This document shows positions 13,058 through 26,304 of a DNA stretch of 55,559 nt, piece by piece. The first letter of the stretch is position 1; every line of letters starts with the position of its first letter. Source of the DNA: Saccoglossus kowalevskii (Eukaryota; Hemichordata; Enteropneusta; Harrimaniidae); contig NW_003107089.1 of NCBI RefSeq assembly GCF_000003605.2, positions 1,580,353 to 1,635,911 on the forward strand. The letters run 5' to 3'. The position numbers and the translations under genes were made by a program. Below the pieces are notes generated by a model. It ran no database searches. It worked only from the letters and a program-made list of their open reading frames with translations, and was not told the origin of the DNA.

Positions 13058-16000
13058 TCTATCGAGACTGATTATAATCAACTTTTTCTAAGTAACCCCA
13101 AGCCTTCTTCACATGTTCTACAGTACTCAGACTGATTCCAATCAACCTATTCTCAGTAACCCTGGGTCTTCTTCACATGTTCTACAGTACCGAGACTGAT
13201 TACAATCAACTCATTCTCAGTAGCCCTTCGTCTTCTTTACATGTTATGCATACCGAGACCGATTACAATCAACTTATTCTCAGTAACCCCGGGTTTTCTT
13301 CACATATACTACTGTACTGGGACTGAGTACAATCAACCTATTCTCAGTAACCCTGGGTCTTCTTCACATGTTCTACAGTACCGAGACTGATTACAATCAA
13401 CTCATTCTCAGTAGCCCTTCGTCTTCTTTACATGTTATGCATACCGAGACCGATTACAATCAACTTATTCTCAGTAACCCCGGGTTTTCTTCACATATAC
13501 TACTGTACTGGGACTGAGTACAATCAACCTATTCACAGTAACACTAGGTCTTCTTCACATGTTCTACAGTACCCAGACTGATTACAATCAACTCATTCTC
13601 AGTAACTCTGGGTCTTCTTTACATGTTATGCATACCCATACTGAGTACAATCAACCTATTCTCAGTAACTCTGGGTCTTCTTCAAATGTTCTACAGTACC
13701 GAGACTGATTACAATCAACTCATTCTCAGTAACCCTGGGTCTTCTTCACATGTTCTACAGTACTCAGATCGATTCCAATCAACCTATTCTCAGTAACTCT
13801 GGGTCTTCTTCACATATACTACAGTACCCAGACTGATTACAATCAAATCATTCTCAGTAACCCTGGGTCTTCTTCACATGTTCTACAGTACTCAGATCGA
13901 TTCCAATCAACATATTCTCAGTAACCCTGGGTTTTCTTCACATGTTCTACAGTACCGAGACTGATTACAATCAACTCATTCTCAGTAACCCTGGGTCTTC
14001 TTCACATGTTCTACAGTACTCAGATCGATTCCAATCAACCTATTCTCAGTAACTCTGGGTCTTCTTCACATATACTACAGTACCCAGACTGATTACAATC
14101 AAATCATTCTCAGTAACCCTGGGTCTTCTTCACATGTTCTACAGTACTCAGATCGATTCCAATCAACATATTCTCAGTAACCCTGGGTCTTCTTCACATG
14201 TTCTACAGTACTCAGATCGATTCCAATCAACATATTCTCAGTAACCCTGGGTTTTCTTCACATGTTCTACAGTACCGAGACTGATTACAATTNNNNNNNN
14301 NNNNNNNNNNNNNNNNNNNNNNNNNNNNNNNNNNNNNNNNNNNNNNNNNNNNNNNNNNNNNNNNNNNNNNNNNNNNNNNNNNNNNNNNNNNNNNNNNNNN
14401 NNNNNNNNNNNNNNNNNNNNNNNNNNNNNNNNNNNNNNNNNNNNNNNNNNNNNNNNNNNNNNNNNNNNNNNNNNNNNNNNNNNNNNNNNNNNNNNNNNNN
14501 NNNNNNNNNNNNNNNNNNNNNNNNNNNNNNNNNNNNNNNNNNNNNNNNNNNNNNNNNNNNNNNNNNNNNNNNNNNNNNNNNNNNNNNNNNNNNNNNNNNN
14601 NNNNNNNNNNNNNNNNNNNNNNNNNNNNNNNNNNNNNNNNNNNNNNNNNNNNNNNNNNNNNNNNNNNNNNNNNNNNNNNNNNNNNNNNNNNNNNNNNNNN
14701 NNNNNNNNNNNNNNNNNNNNNNNNNNNNNNNNNNNNNNNNNNNNNNNNNNNNNNNNNNNNNNNNNNNNNNNNNNNNNNNNNNNNNNNNNNNNNNNNNNNN
14801 NNNNNNNNNNNNNNNNNNNNNNNNNNNNNNNNNNNNNNNNNNNNNNNNNNNNNNNNNNNNNNNNNNNNNNNNNNNNNNNNNNNNNNNNNNNNNNNNNNNN
14901 NNNNNNNNNNNNNNNNNNNNNNNNNNNNNNNNNNNNNNNNNNNNNNNNNNNNNNNNNNNNNNNNNNNNNNNNNNNNNNNNNNNNNNNNNNNNNNNNNNNN
15001 NNNNNNNNNNNNNNNNNNNNNNNNNNNNNNNNNNNNNNNNNNNNNNNNNNNNNNNNNNNNNNNNNNNNNNNNNNNNNNNNNNNNNNNNNNNNNNNNNNNN
15101 NNNNNNNNNNNNNNNNNNNNNNNNNNNNNNNNNNNNNNNNNNNNNNNNNNNNNNNNNNNNNNNNNNNNNNNNNNNNNNNNNNNNNNNNNNNNNNNNNNNN
15201 NNNNNNNNNNNNNNNNNNNNNNNNNNNNNNNNNNNNNNNNNNNNNNAACTTATTCTCAGTAACCCTTGGTCTTCTTTACATGTTATGCATACCGAGACCA
15301 ATTACAATTAACTTATTCTCAGTAACTCTGGGTCTTCTTCACATATACTACAGTACTGAGACTGAGTACAATCAACCTATTCTCAGTAACTCTGGGTCTC
15401 CTTCACATGTTCTACAGTACCGAGACTGATTACCATCAACTCATTCTCAGTAAACCTTGGTCTTCCTTACATGTTATGCATACCGAGACTGATTACAATC
15501 AACTTATTCTCAGTAACCCTGGGTCTTCTTCACATGTTCTACAGTACCCAGACTGATTACAATCAACTTATTCACTTATTCTCAGTAACTCTGGGTCTTC
15601 TTCACATGCTCTACAGTACCGAGACTGATTACAATCAACCTATTCTCAGTAACACTGGGTCTTCTTCACATATCTACAGTATCGAGACTGATTCCAATCA
15701 ACCTATTCTCAGTAACTCTGGGTCTTCTTTACATATTATGCATACCAAGACTGATTACAATCAACCTATTCTCAGTAACACTGGGTCTTCTTCACATATC
15801 TACAGTACCAAGACTGATTCCAATCAACCTATTCTCAGTAACACTGGGTCTTCTTCACATGTTCTACAGTATCGTGACTGACTACAATCAACTTATTCTA
15901 AGTAACCCTGGGTCTTCTTCACCTGTTCTTCAGTACCGAGACTGATTACAATCAACATATTTTAAGTAACCCCAGATCTTCTTCACATGTTCTTCAGTAC

Positions 16001-18255
16001 CCAGACTGATTCCAATCAACCTATTCTCAGTAACCGTGGGTCTTCTTCACATGTTCTACAGTATCGTGACTGACTACAATCAACTTGTTCTAAGTAACTC
16101 CGAGCTTCTTCACATGTTCTACAGTACCCAGACTGATTATAATCAACTTATTCTCAGTAACCCTGGGTCTTCTTCACATGTTCTACAGTACCGAGACTGA
16201 TTACAATCAACTCATTCTCAGTAACCCTGGGTCATCTTCACATGTACTACAGTACCGGTACTGATTACAATCAACTTATTTCAGTAAATCTGGGTCGTCT
16301 TCACAGGCACTAGAGTACCGAGGCTGATTCCAATCAATCTATTCACAGTAATACTGGGTCTTCTTCACGTGTTCTACAGTACTTAGACTAATTAAAATCA
16401 ACTTATTCCAAGTAGCCCTGTGTCTTCTTCACATGTTCTACAGTACCGAGACTGAATACACAAGTTATTCTCAGTAACCTCGGGTCTTCTTCACATGTTC
16501 TACAGTACCCAAACTGATTCCAATCAATCTATTCTCAGTAACTCTGGGTCCTCTTCACATGTTCTACAGTACCCAGACTGATGTCAATCAACCTATTCTC
16601 AGTAACCGTGGGTCTTCTTCACATGTTCTACAGTACCGAGACTGACTACAATCAAGATATTCTAAGTAACCCCGGGTCTTCTTCACATGTTCTACAGTAC
16701 CCGGACTGATTCCAATCAATCTATTCACAGTAAGACTGGGTCTTCTTCACGTGTTCTACAGTACTGAGACTGATTACAATCAACTTATTCCAAGTAGCCC
16801 TGTGTCTTCTTTACATGTTCTACAGTGCCGAGACTGACTACACAAGTTATTCTCAGTAACCTCGGGTCTTTTTCACATGTTCTACAGTACCCAGACTGAT
16901 TCCAATCAATCTATTCTCAGTAACACTGGGTCTTCTTCACGTGTTCTACAGTACCCAGACTGATTCCAATCAACTTATTCTAAGTAACCCTGGGTCTGAG
17001 GCTGACTACAATCAATCTATTCTCAGTAACCCTGGGCTTTCTTCACATGTACTACTGTACAGTACCAAGACTTGTTGGACTTGTGTACTCTGTGATGTTG
17101 GACTCAGGTCAATGAAAGTTTTCAGTTATCAGATTAAGGGAACTCACTTTGTGATGAGTTGTACCCACATAGAGTACATATTAATTCAATTGTTTGCAAA
17201 TGTTCCATGTATTATTTTAACATGAGTATTTTATAATTAAATAACAGGGACTGTGACATTCCTGTCATGTTTTCAGTAACCCTGGGTCCTCTTCACATGT
17301 ACTACAGTAACAAGACTGATTACAATCAACCTATACTCAGTAACCCCGGGTTTTCTTCACATATACTACAGTACCGGGACTGAGTACAATCAACTCATTC
17401 TCAGTAACCCTTGGTCTTCTTTACATGTTATGCATACCGAGACCGAATACAATCAACTTATTCTCAGTAACCCCAGGTTTTCTTCACATATACTACAGTA
17501 CCGGGACTGAGTACAATCAACCTATTCTCAGTAACTCTGGGTCTTCTTCCTATGTTCTACAGTACCGAGACTGATTACAATCAACTTATTTTAAGTAACC
17601 CAGGGTCTTCTTCACATGTTCTACAGTACCAAGACTGATTACAATCAACTGATTCTAAGTAACCCCAGGTCTTCTTCACATGTTCTAAGTACCAAGACTG
17701 ATTACAATCAATTCATTCTAAGTAAACCCGGGTCTTCTTCACATGTTATACAGTACCGAGACTGATTACATCAACTTATTCTAAGTAACCCCGGGTCTTC
17801 TTCACATGTTCTACAGTACCGAGACTGACTACAATCAAGTTATTCTAAGTAACACTGGGTCTTCTTCACATGTTCTACAGTATCCAGACTGATTCCAATC
17901 AATCTATTCTCAGTAACACTGGGTCTTCGTCACGTGTTCTATAGTACCCAGACTGGTTCCAACCAACCTATTCTCCGTAACCATGGGTCTTCTTCACATT
18001 TTATACAGTACCCAAACTGATTCCAATCAATCTATTCTCAGTAACTCTGGGTCCTCTTCACATGTTCTACAGTACCCAGACTGATGCCAATCAACCTATT
18101 CTCAGTAACCCCGGGTCTTCATCACATGTTCTACAGGACCGAGACTGATTCCAATCAACTTATTCTCAGTAACCCTGGACTTCTTCATATGTTCTACCTT
18201 AACGAAACTGAATATAATCAACAATTCCCAGTAATCCCGAGCAATCTCCACACAT
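13058..18255. repeat. 64-bp-unit tandem minisatellite, about 5.2 kb
   Basis: The repeat unit is about 64 bp (variants of 60-64), anchored on GACTGATTACAATCAAC, TTCTCAGTAACCCTGGG and TCTTCTTCACATGTTCTAC. It begins near GACTGATTATAATCAAC at 13066 and fades near 18250. Roughly 64 units are visible. Subtypes differ at one block: TACATGTTATGCAT, CACATGTTCTACAGT, or CACATATACTACAGT. Interrupted by a 954-N gap (14293-15246) and by about 195 bp of unrelated sequence (17075-17270). Confidence 0.97.
14293..15246. other. Assembly gap, 954 N, inside the minisatellite
   Basis: A run of N with 64-bp repeat units on both sides. The true array length is unknown. Confidence 0.99.
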
Positions 18256-21200
18256 ATTACAGTACATGTCACGACAAATGTTTAAACGAATTACTGTTTC
18301 ATCAGAATTAAATATACTTAAACAAACAAGTCGTTCATGCAGTGAGACATGTTTGTGAAATTGTCAGTAGAAAGTGAGCCAAGTCATCACAGCGTGCCGT
18401 CAAATTGTAAAGCCTATCATTCTACACAAAAGCGCAATTAACAAGAAGTGCAATTCGTGTGAGAAAAATATTCTCACTAACGACTTAATTTCTGACAACT
18501 ACGAAATGGAGATTGACCAAAGACGTAGCCTCTAGCATTAACGCACAATGATTTCATTATTTACGTGATGTTTGAATTCAATTCCGCGTCACGTGTCAGT
18601 CTGATGTCGGAGGATTCCTATATGACAACTTACTAGGGCTTGGCGTTAATTCTAACTTTAATTTAACTAAACACACAAATATTATTTCGAAATCTCTCTG
18701 TTATCTCAAGGGGAGCGGCGCTGTTCGTGTTGTGTATTTGGTGAAAGTTTGCATTTTGCACTTGATTTATCTTTGTCAGAGCAGTTGAAGTACTATACCC
18801 AGAATACAACAGTATTGTCTTTAACAGATCATAAAAACAACTCGATCCCACTCGCGTGCGCTCATTATACGCGTGCGTTTCTCGGCATGTGCCAGAGTAA
18901 TAAGTTAAATTAGATAGCAGAAAATGATTAGGGTACGGTGAGTTAGGGTAGGACTACTGCTCATCCTCAAACCCTCAAACGGGAGTATGGCACAACAATT
19001 ATGAAAACGTTCATAAAATGGGACAATATAAAATATATAGAACACGCACAAAGATGACGTCACCCGTAAGTCGGCCAAGTCATCAGCCGGTTTGTCACTT
19101 TCACTGACATATGCACACGTGATTCCACCCTAGAGACATGCACACTTTATCGACGATTAGTAGTATAATCTCTAAGATCGGCATTCAATTACAGTCTAGT
19201 CGGTAACTTCGATTGCTTAAAAGCATACAGCTATTAATAAGACAGAGCAATGGAACTGACAATTGCTACATCAAGTTCTTTGCAAATCACTACAGCGGGC
19301 AAATAATTATTATGAACGGACTATTTCAACAACAAAACACATCCACATATGGCGAATATTGTTTTTTATAATACGACTTTGCCGCGTTTGGTCTTTAAAA
19401 AAGCGGCACAGACGGTCATCATAAATCATATACATGGATTACCTGCTACTTAAAGCCGTAAACGTAGATATCATCGTTTATGTAGCAAAATGAAAAAGCT
19501 TTAAACAAGACCGAAAACCAGCCTTGGCAGCTGCAGGTTTAACATGACTATAAATCTTTAGCAAGTATGCGCTGATTGAACTCGTAAGACACATTCTTTG
19601 AGAAACGATACTCCGGCGGTAGCTCATAATAGCTTCCGGAATTATTTTTGAATGACGCAACTATTGAAGATGTGTTCATTTCGGTGTTATCAATTCTTGG
19701 GAAGAAGATGTATAAGGTAAGTTAATTGAAACGTGGTTTTACAGCGCATGCGCACAATTTATTGGAATAATTAATTGACACGCACGTAAAATTTATGGAT
19801 GTAGTTGTTTTTCAAATACACACAATAGTAATATAAATAGCACAAAGCTTGGCAAAGTAAAAAGAAAAAAAACAACAACAATTGCATGTTATTTTTGAAA
19901 ATTGTACGTTGGTATGACAATTTTCTGTAGTGGTCATGCATTGTATATCTATACCATTGTCGGCTGCATTGAGAGATGCAGTCATCTTAACAATTAAAGT
20001 CAATAAGTATGTTATCCGCTTCATGGGGTAATATCGAACATCAAGTTATTGACGTGTGGAAGATATTTTATCTTAAATTATTCTCTAAGATATATGAATT
20101 ACATTTGACGTAAATCACAAAGGCCACGTGACATATTTGTTATTGTCTATTGGTATATTTTCCTTAGCATGTGTTATCGGATCGTTATCTTATTTAACGC
20201 CAATTAATTAGATTTTTTAAATAAGCTCTCGAGTCATATATCTTGTCATGATGGAGCTGGGAGCAGATTCAGGGAGGAAACCGTTTTAGTTTTCACCTCG
20301 CATGAAATTTAAATTGTTGGTAATGGAATTTGAACCCATGCAACACGTAACAAGAGTCCTCCAAACAAAGCGGCGTTTGACGTGAATGACATTTTATTTA
20401 TATCTCTGTATCAGAAATTCCATCTCACACCCAGTACACACGTATGTTGTGCACACCAGGGTCACGTGATAAAGGCAACAACAAAACGTAACGTATGGTT
20501 GCGACTGGAGCTCTCAGTCTTTGTTATTGATTCAATTGCTATTAAATTCAATGAGCCATTACAAACTACTAATGAGAAATAGTTTTCAACATTTATATTT
20601 GTACTTAATTTATTAAATTATCTTGTTTCAAATTATCTATGATCTTATTAAAATCAAATTTCATTCCCATGGATGACAAAGTTATCATTTGTTTCAGTTT
20701 AAACATACTCGTCACAACAATGTAACCCTCCCTGGATTGCAAATACAACCCAACTGTACTAGTATTCGAACTGACCATGTATTCTTCGAAATACTTCCGC
20801 GCTAGCAGGCAATATACCGAATATATTAGACACACATGCACGTGGCTTTCTTCCAATGTGTGTATTTTAACAAGTGCAACGACTGATGCGAAGGGTTTTA
20901 ATTGCTTGGCAATAACAGTCCGTACATGGACATGCTGATGATTTTGCATCTGACCGGAAACATTGGTATTTTTGTAATAAAGTCGCAATTAATCTCGTGT
21001 TCTCTTGGGGAATGTTAGATAGCGTCACCCAATATTCAATTATGCATTGATACCTATTACGTAGATAATATGTATGTATTGATACACTAACAATCTTTCG
21101 GTTAAAATACACTACAGTATGCTCATCTACAAAGTAAGCCTGAACTGTGTGTCCAATTGACTTCCACTTGACCCCGAGCGTTGTGTGATCAACCATTACC

Positions 21201-21969
21201 AAGAACTAGTCTAGTTTAGTAATTGACCTTTTCCAAAACACAGCAGTACTATTTGCATCAATATATAAACAGAGCAGGTCCATTAGGCGTGATTTAACAC
21301 ATACACAAGAGCAAAGAAGGCCAGAAATGATGTGTGCGCATTTTATTACCACAGGCTCAGACTAATTATCGACTCTTTTGTCGACTGCTGTTGAATGGTG
21401 TTTGCAAAGGTTTTGGGCGTTATCAACATTTTTGGCGATTTCATCACACAATTGTGAACGCTATTAAATTAAATTATTAACTTGACATCTAAAACTGAAT
21501 TCGCATCTAAATGTTAATTCAAAATTGTAAATGCTTCTTGTATCACTTACTGTTGTTGATTGGGCTTAAAGCGTTGAAAATTCAAGGACTGTGCAGATAC
21601 TGCTATGATATTTAAATCACATTCTGTTGGCTCTATGTGTAAACATTGTCATTCATGACGTGTTGCACTGTGCGTCCTGCATAATAAATACGAGAGTTCA
21701 TTAGAATTTCCAATCACATGCCAATATACTGTATAGCACAGCTGTGTTCGTTGCTTCTATTTATCCATTCGTTTAAGAATTCATCCGCCGCGTAGACCAG
21801 TCATGTTGATATTAAACTCGGTTTACTCATTAAAAATAGTTGTCCCAAAGCCTCGTCTCTGAAGGTGGGACTCCAACGCCAGATGTTCATTTGTGAGTAA
21901 CGTCTTTTGATAAAGCATTTGAGACACTTTTTCCAGCACATTCACTAGACCCACATAAAGTTTTGAATA
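18256..21969. other. No gene supported
   Basis: Two overlapping minus-strand frames (20605-20988 and 20867-21202, 127 and 111 codons) have no recognised domain, and their length is near what chance gives here. They are noted as a finding rather than a gene. Confidence 0.45.
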
Positions 21970-22440
21970 TGTAGAGCTGATGCATTCAAAGTGTTACTAT
22001 GGTGTTTGGTTTTGTTTGGACGATACATTTGTTTTTCAACAAAATGTTGGCATTGTAATGGGAACAAACTGTGCTTTCTTGTTGTCCTATTTCGTTCTTA
22101 ATCTGTATGTGATTGGATGTCCAGATATATTGGTGATTCCACGTGACTTCTATCAACATTTTATTGATTATATATTGTAGCAATGTATCCAGATGATCTG
22201 AAGACTAGTAAGACTACATAATCTGCTTCTTCTGTTTCGTGCTTAAAGTTGTGTCTTGAATTGACTCTAAGAGCCAGCTGTCTACCAAACTGTATTACAA
22301 AAAAGATAATTTTAATGATACTATTATCAATTTCCCTGCTTTCAATTTTTGTTTAAGGATCTACGACGGGCGATTTCCGTGATTTTTACCTTTCAACATA
22401 TGTGCTTCTTCCTGCGGGGGTTTCCCAACTCCTCTTGGAA
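21970..22440 (+). mobile_element. Decayed Penelope-like element reverse-transcriptase fragment
   Basis: The open stretch 21980-22180 contains FQQNVGIVMGTNCAFLLSY, matching the FQQxxGIPMGTNCAPLLAD motif of Penelope-like RTs. Downstream, in shifted frames, LSTKLYYKKDNFNDTIINFP and NICASSCGG correspond to the LSTKLYDKRDDFNF...NFP...NIP segment of the same family. Frameshifts and a stop between these blocks show it is inactive. No terminal repeats were identified. Confidence 0.75.
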
Positions 22441-25400
22441 ATGTAGACTGCTGTGAATTCCTCTTCACATTGATGAGCTGTCATTCCAGAAATGATGATA
22501 ATTAGTACCACAGGTGAATTATAGGTAAACTCAAATTAGACACTTGGTTTAATCCAAGGTGTGTAGTGCTTGCAGACATAACGCTAGCAGAAATCATAAC
22601 TCATCTAAGTCTGATGTCATCGTAGCTGTTACTAGACGTTGTCATGCACTTTGGTGAACATATGCCAAGCTAGTCGAAGTATAACTTGCTTCTGCATCAG
22701 ATGAAGCTATACTGAAAGGACTACGTATATACATTACAGTCAGTATTCGACAATGACCGGCACTGACCCCTAGATATACATACAGGTATTTTTTTAATCT
22801 TCTTGTCAATTGGTAGTAGACCATATGCTCATCTCCCAGTATACCATCTTTACATAATGAAAGACGTATAAATAATTATTGAAGAAAAGGATTGTTTTCC
22901 GCTTGCACAGTAATTGTATCTAATAATTCCATTCACAGTAAGGCAGATTAGTGTATTACTAACTGTATCTATGTTGCAGATGTTGTAAACTTGATTCTAT
23001 TTTTTCACCTACCCATCGATTCACATTACAACTCATTATTCAGTAATCAACCAGAATTGAAAAAAAAGTATTTGCATGTCGTTTTTACTTTAGTTTAGTA
23101 CTGATAGCCTAGACAACGCTTTGTTCTGGTGGTGGGTTCTTCTCTCAGAAGAAGCATTGGATCGACAATATCACAAAGTAACGTAGATCAGACATCTTTT
23201 CTAATAGAGTCTCTGAAACATGACGACATGGGGTCATGTACCTCTTCTGATGAAACCCTGCATTCTTGTCGTTAGCAAATGATCACTGTTTAAAAGTCGA
23301 CACTTGTATGTCCATACTCATTGGCTTATATCGAATTTCAGCTAACTCTTCTTTTCACTTCATCCCTTTCAAAGTGGGGACCATTATCTGTTTCATTACC
23401 CAACTCCTGGATGTTATATGTGACCCTGTGATCTCATATTCCTTTTGGTTTTCCTCATCTGCAAGTCGTGATGGCCTGTCAGCAGAATATATAGACTCCT
23501 AACGGTTGGTTAACACCCTCACTGGTCATTTGGCTCTGATGTACGATGTGTATTTATATAGAATATAGCTAAAAACATCATACTCCATGATGAGTTAGGT
23601 GCTAGTGGGACATTGCTAGGTCATATAAGGTTTTCGCGAATTGTGATAATATTTAACACATGCGAATATATATCGCGATGTAATGCACTTTAAATTTGTC
23701 AGACTCTTCTGCACATTTTCCTTCAGAAATTAACATGATCGCACGTTCGCCAGCGTATAACAGGGAATAAACATTATTCCTTGTATTTCCTACTCGGTTA
23801 ATGGAAATATTCAATATGCGCGGCCATGTGATACAATTCTGAATTACCAGACTGTAGTTGGTGACCACGGATATGGATAACGATGAGTTGTTATTGATTG
23901 CATCGCAGGAACATTCATTGTACTTTATATTTATTTAATGTTTAAATGCAACAAATATCATATTATGATTCCGATGGCATATCAGGAATGTGTTTACTGC
24001 ACGATTGTGGCATTATAAACAATGCCTAATTGTAATGATTGCATTCATTACTGTAAATAATGATGGCGAATAACGAGCACACACACATCAATTATTCGTG
24101 CCAAACAGAGCCCCTACAGGGAAATTGACCTCTTGATCACATGAATCCAAATTACAGCGTTGTTTCCATTTACATATCATTCACACCTTCATGTCAATGT
24201 ACGTAGCTCAGTGCATAGTAGAAAACGACGTTGTATAAGAATGTCAGTAGCCTCCAGGCCATACAGGTTTTATCATATACCTTATAGGTGTAATTATATT
24301 ACCTCAAACACGCGACGTAATTTAGTTTTGTTTTGATTGATGATTGATGGGCGCGCTGGGCCGGGCGTGATACGGGAAATTATTGCCCTGATGTGAGGGC
24401 ACACTTCCCATAGCGTTACGAGGCCGGGTAATGCAAGGTGTATGATAAATATATTTATCATATGGATATAAGATATATCGCAGTTATTAGAGTTAATGAT
24501 AAATAAAACAAATAACTCCAATCATTAAAACCACTAGGGGAACTGAAATCGATCAGTCCTCACAACATTACATTTCTATAACTTCAGAAACAATGTTGAC
24601 TTTATTGGGAATAGACTGAAAACATCAAGAAGAAAATAGGAAATATTTGTTTTTAAGAATATATGGTTATGTGCGTTAAATTGGATTAAATTAAATTTGC
24701 TGCAAATGATCTGCACATTGACATTAATATGTTTGTATATCTTGGTGTGTTCTTTAGTTCTTCGGTCTAATTCTTTCGGCATTCTTCGCCAACATGAATT
24801 AATGCCGCTTTTGTAAGTTTTCTTTTTAGTCGTGGCGACTTACTTTAATCGATAAGTCAATAACACAACTGTGTACAACAATTAATTCATTAAAACTGCA
24901 TGCCTGTGTTTAATTTAATCGCCAACAATAGGGTATATATATGTATGTGTGTGTTTGTGTATATATATATTGTGCTATATCGACTAAAGAACCAATATGG
25001 TCGATGATAAAAAGGTCATGTCCTATTTTACTAACAACACGTGACTTTGCATGGAATTTGTGCTGAAACAAAAGTACAGGTTTCAGCAGGATAACAATAG
25101 AAGGGAAGTGCTGACACTTCTCCTATGTTATTGACAGTAGTTGTTGTTGTCATTGTCCTCGCCATCTGCGTTAATGTGGTGACCAAAATATACCTAAATT
25201 TTCTTCTCTAAATTGTATTTCCGATAACTTAAGATGTATAGGCATTCCACCACAAATAAAATTTAAATTGGTACCATTTATTATGCTTTGCTTGTTTAAT
25301 ATGCATGTTGCCATGGTTGATTTATCGACTGGATGACGTTTACAGGAATAAATATGTAGTAGAGTAAACACACAGTAAATGTAAACACACGACAAAGCGT

Positions 25401-26255
25401 ATTTTACTATTAACCAGAGGAAATCGTCGCTTGATCTTTCGCCAACTTGAAAGACGAATAAGACGCGAACTCTTCGTCGCCTTATAATGACGTGAAGCGA
25501 CCTACTCTTGTGACGGGAACTTGTTCATTGACTGGTTAGTGCCTTCATTAATTAGTATCGTTTTTTTGTAAAACCAACAAGGTACCGTCGGACATCATCG
25601 GTGAAACTAAACCACATCATCAAATAATTTGAAAAAAATTCTTTACGGTATACTAAATAAAATATAATTTTGTGACTGCGGCAGCTTCTGTCACTGATTC
25701 AATTTTTACTAGAGTGTTTTGTGATATATGTGTTTTTAGCATGGAATATTTATTGTATGTTTTTTTTCGGAGCCGGGGAGAGTTAATATCCGTCTACAAA
25801 GTGAAATGTACACATGTTTTGGAGTGTATAGATGTCATTGGTTTGTCAACACTCCATGTAACAGCTGTTAACATATGTACTTGGATCACAGCAACCGTGC
25901 TGGAGATTCTGGATTTGTGCATATATAGTTGCATTACATGGTGACTCTGTTATGAAGTTAGGTCATGCTGCTGGCGGCAATTCACGGTACATTGAGCTAT
26001 CGAACTTTAATAATCATTTTCCTGGTGCAGGGATTCGCGGGACTGGTTAAAAAATATTGATTCTGTAGTAGGGTACGCCGTTTTTTAGTCGACTGTGGCC
26101 ACCATTGGTAAGAAAGGCAATTCAGACTGAGTAAACGGCTAATCTAATTAACTAACGTGTTTTTCTTTTTGGGTCGCAGATGTAGATGACGTACTCGATG
26201 CGAGTAGATGGGCTGGAGAATAGAGGGGTACTAGTGACAGTGACTTGGCGACAAC
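22441..26255. other. Intergenic sequence upstream of the nAChR gene
   Basis: No coding exon was recognised. The promoter should lie near the 3' end. A polypyrimidine stretch and CAG near 26180 (TTTTTGGGTCGCAG) could be the acceptor of a 5' UTR exon; no clear TATA box is seen. Confidence 0.4.
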
Positions 26256-26304
26256 ATGAACGCATCGCCTCTGCTGTTTGCATTGTTGATTTCAGCTATT
26301 AAAG
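26256..26304 (+). CDS. nAChR exon 1: signal peptide
   Basis: Encodes [16 protein letters not shown] plus the first base of a Gly codon, then donor GTAGGT. The exon ends in phase 1 and exon 2 starts with GG, so the junction codon is GGG (Gly), followed by [11 protein letters not shown]. An in-frame TGA lies 15 nt upstream of the ATG, which fixes the start. The second nAChR first exon at 51633 ends the same way (IK then phase-1 G), which supports this assignment. The distance to exon 2 is 7850 bp and there is a rival in-frame ATG just before exon 2, so this exon is less certain than the rest. Confidence 0.65.

Noticed and set aside
14262-15311. Long open frames of 349 and 338 codons on both strands
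   Set aside because: They consist almost entirely of unknown residues from the 954-N gap. The same applies to frames over 31236-31582 and 45071-45120.
15471-15881. 136-codon frame with repeated YSTETDYNQPILSNTGSSSH
   Set aside because: It is a translation of the 64-bp minisatellite; frame is kept only because some units are 60-63 bp. Units elsewhere break the frame, and there is no start or splice context.
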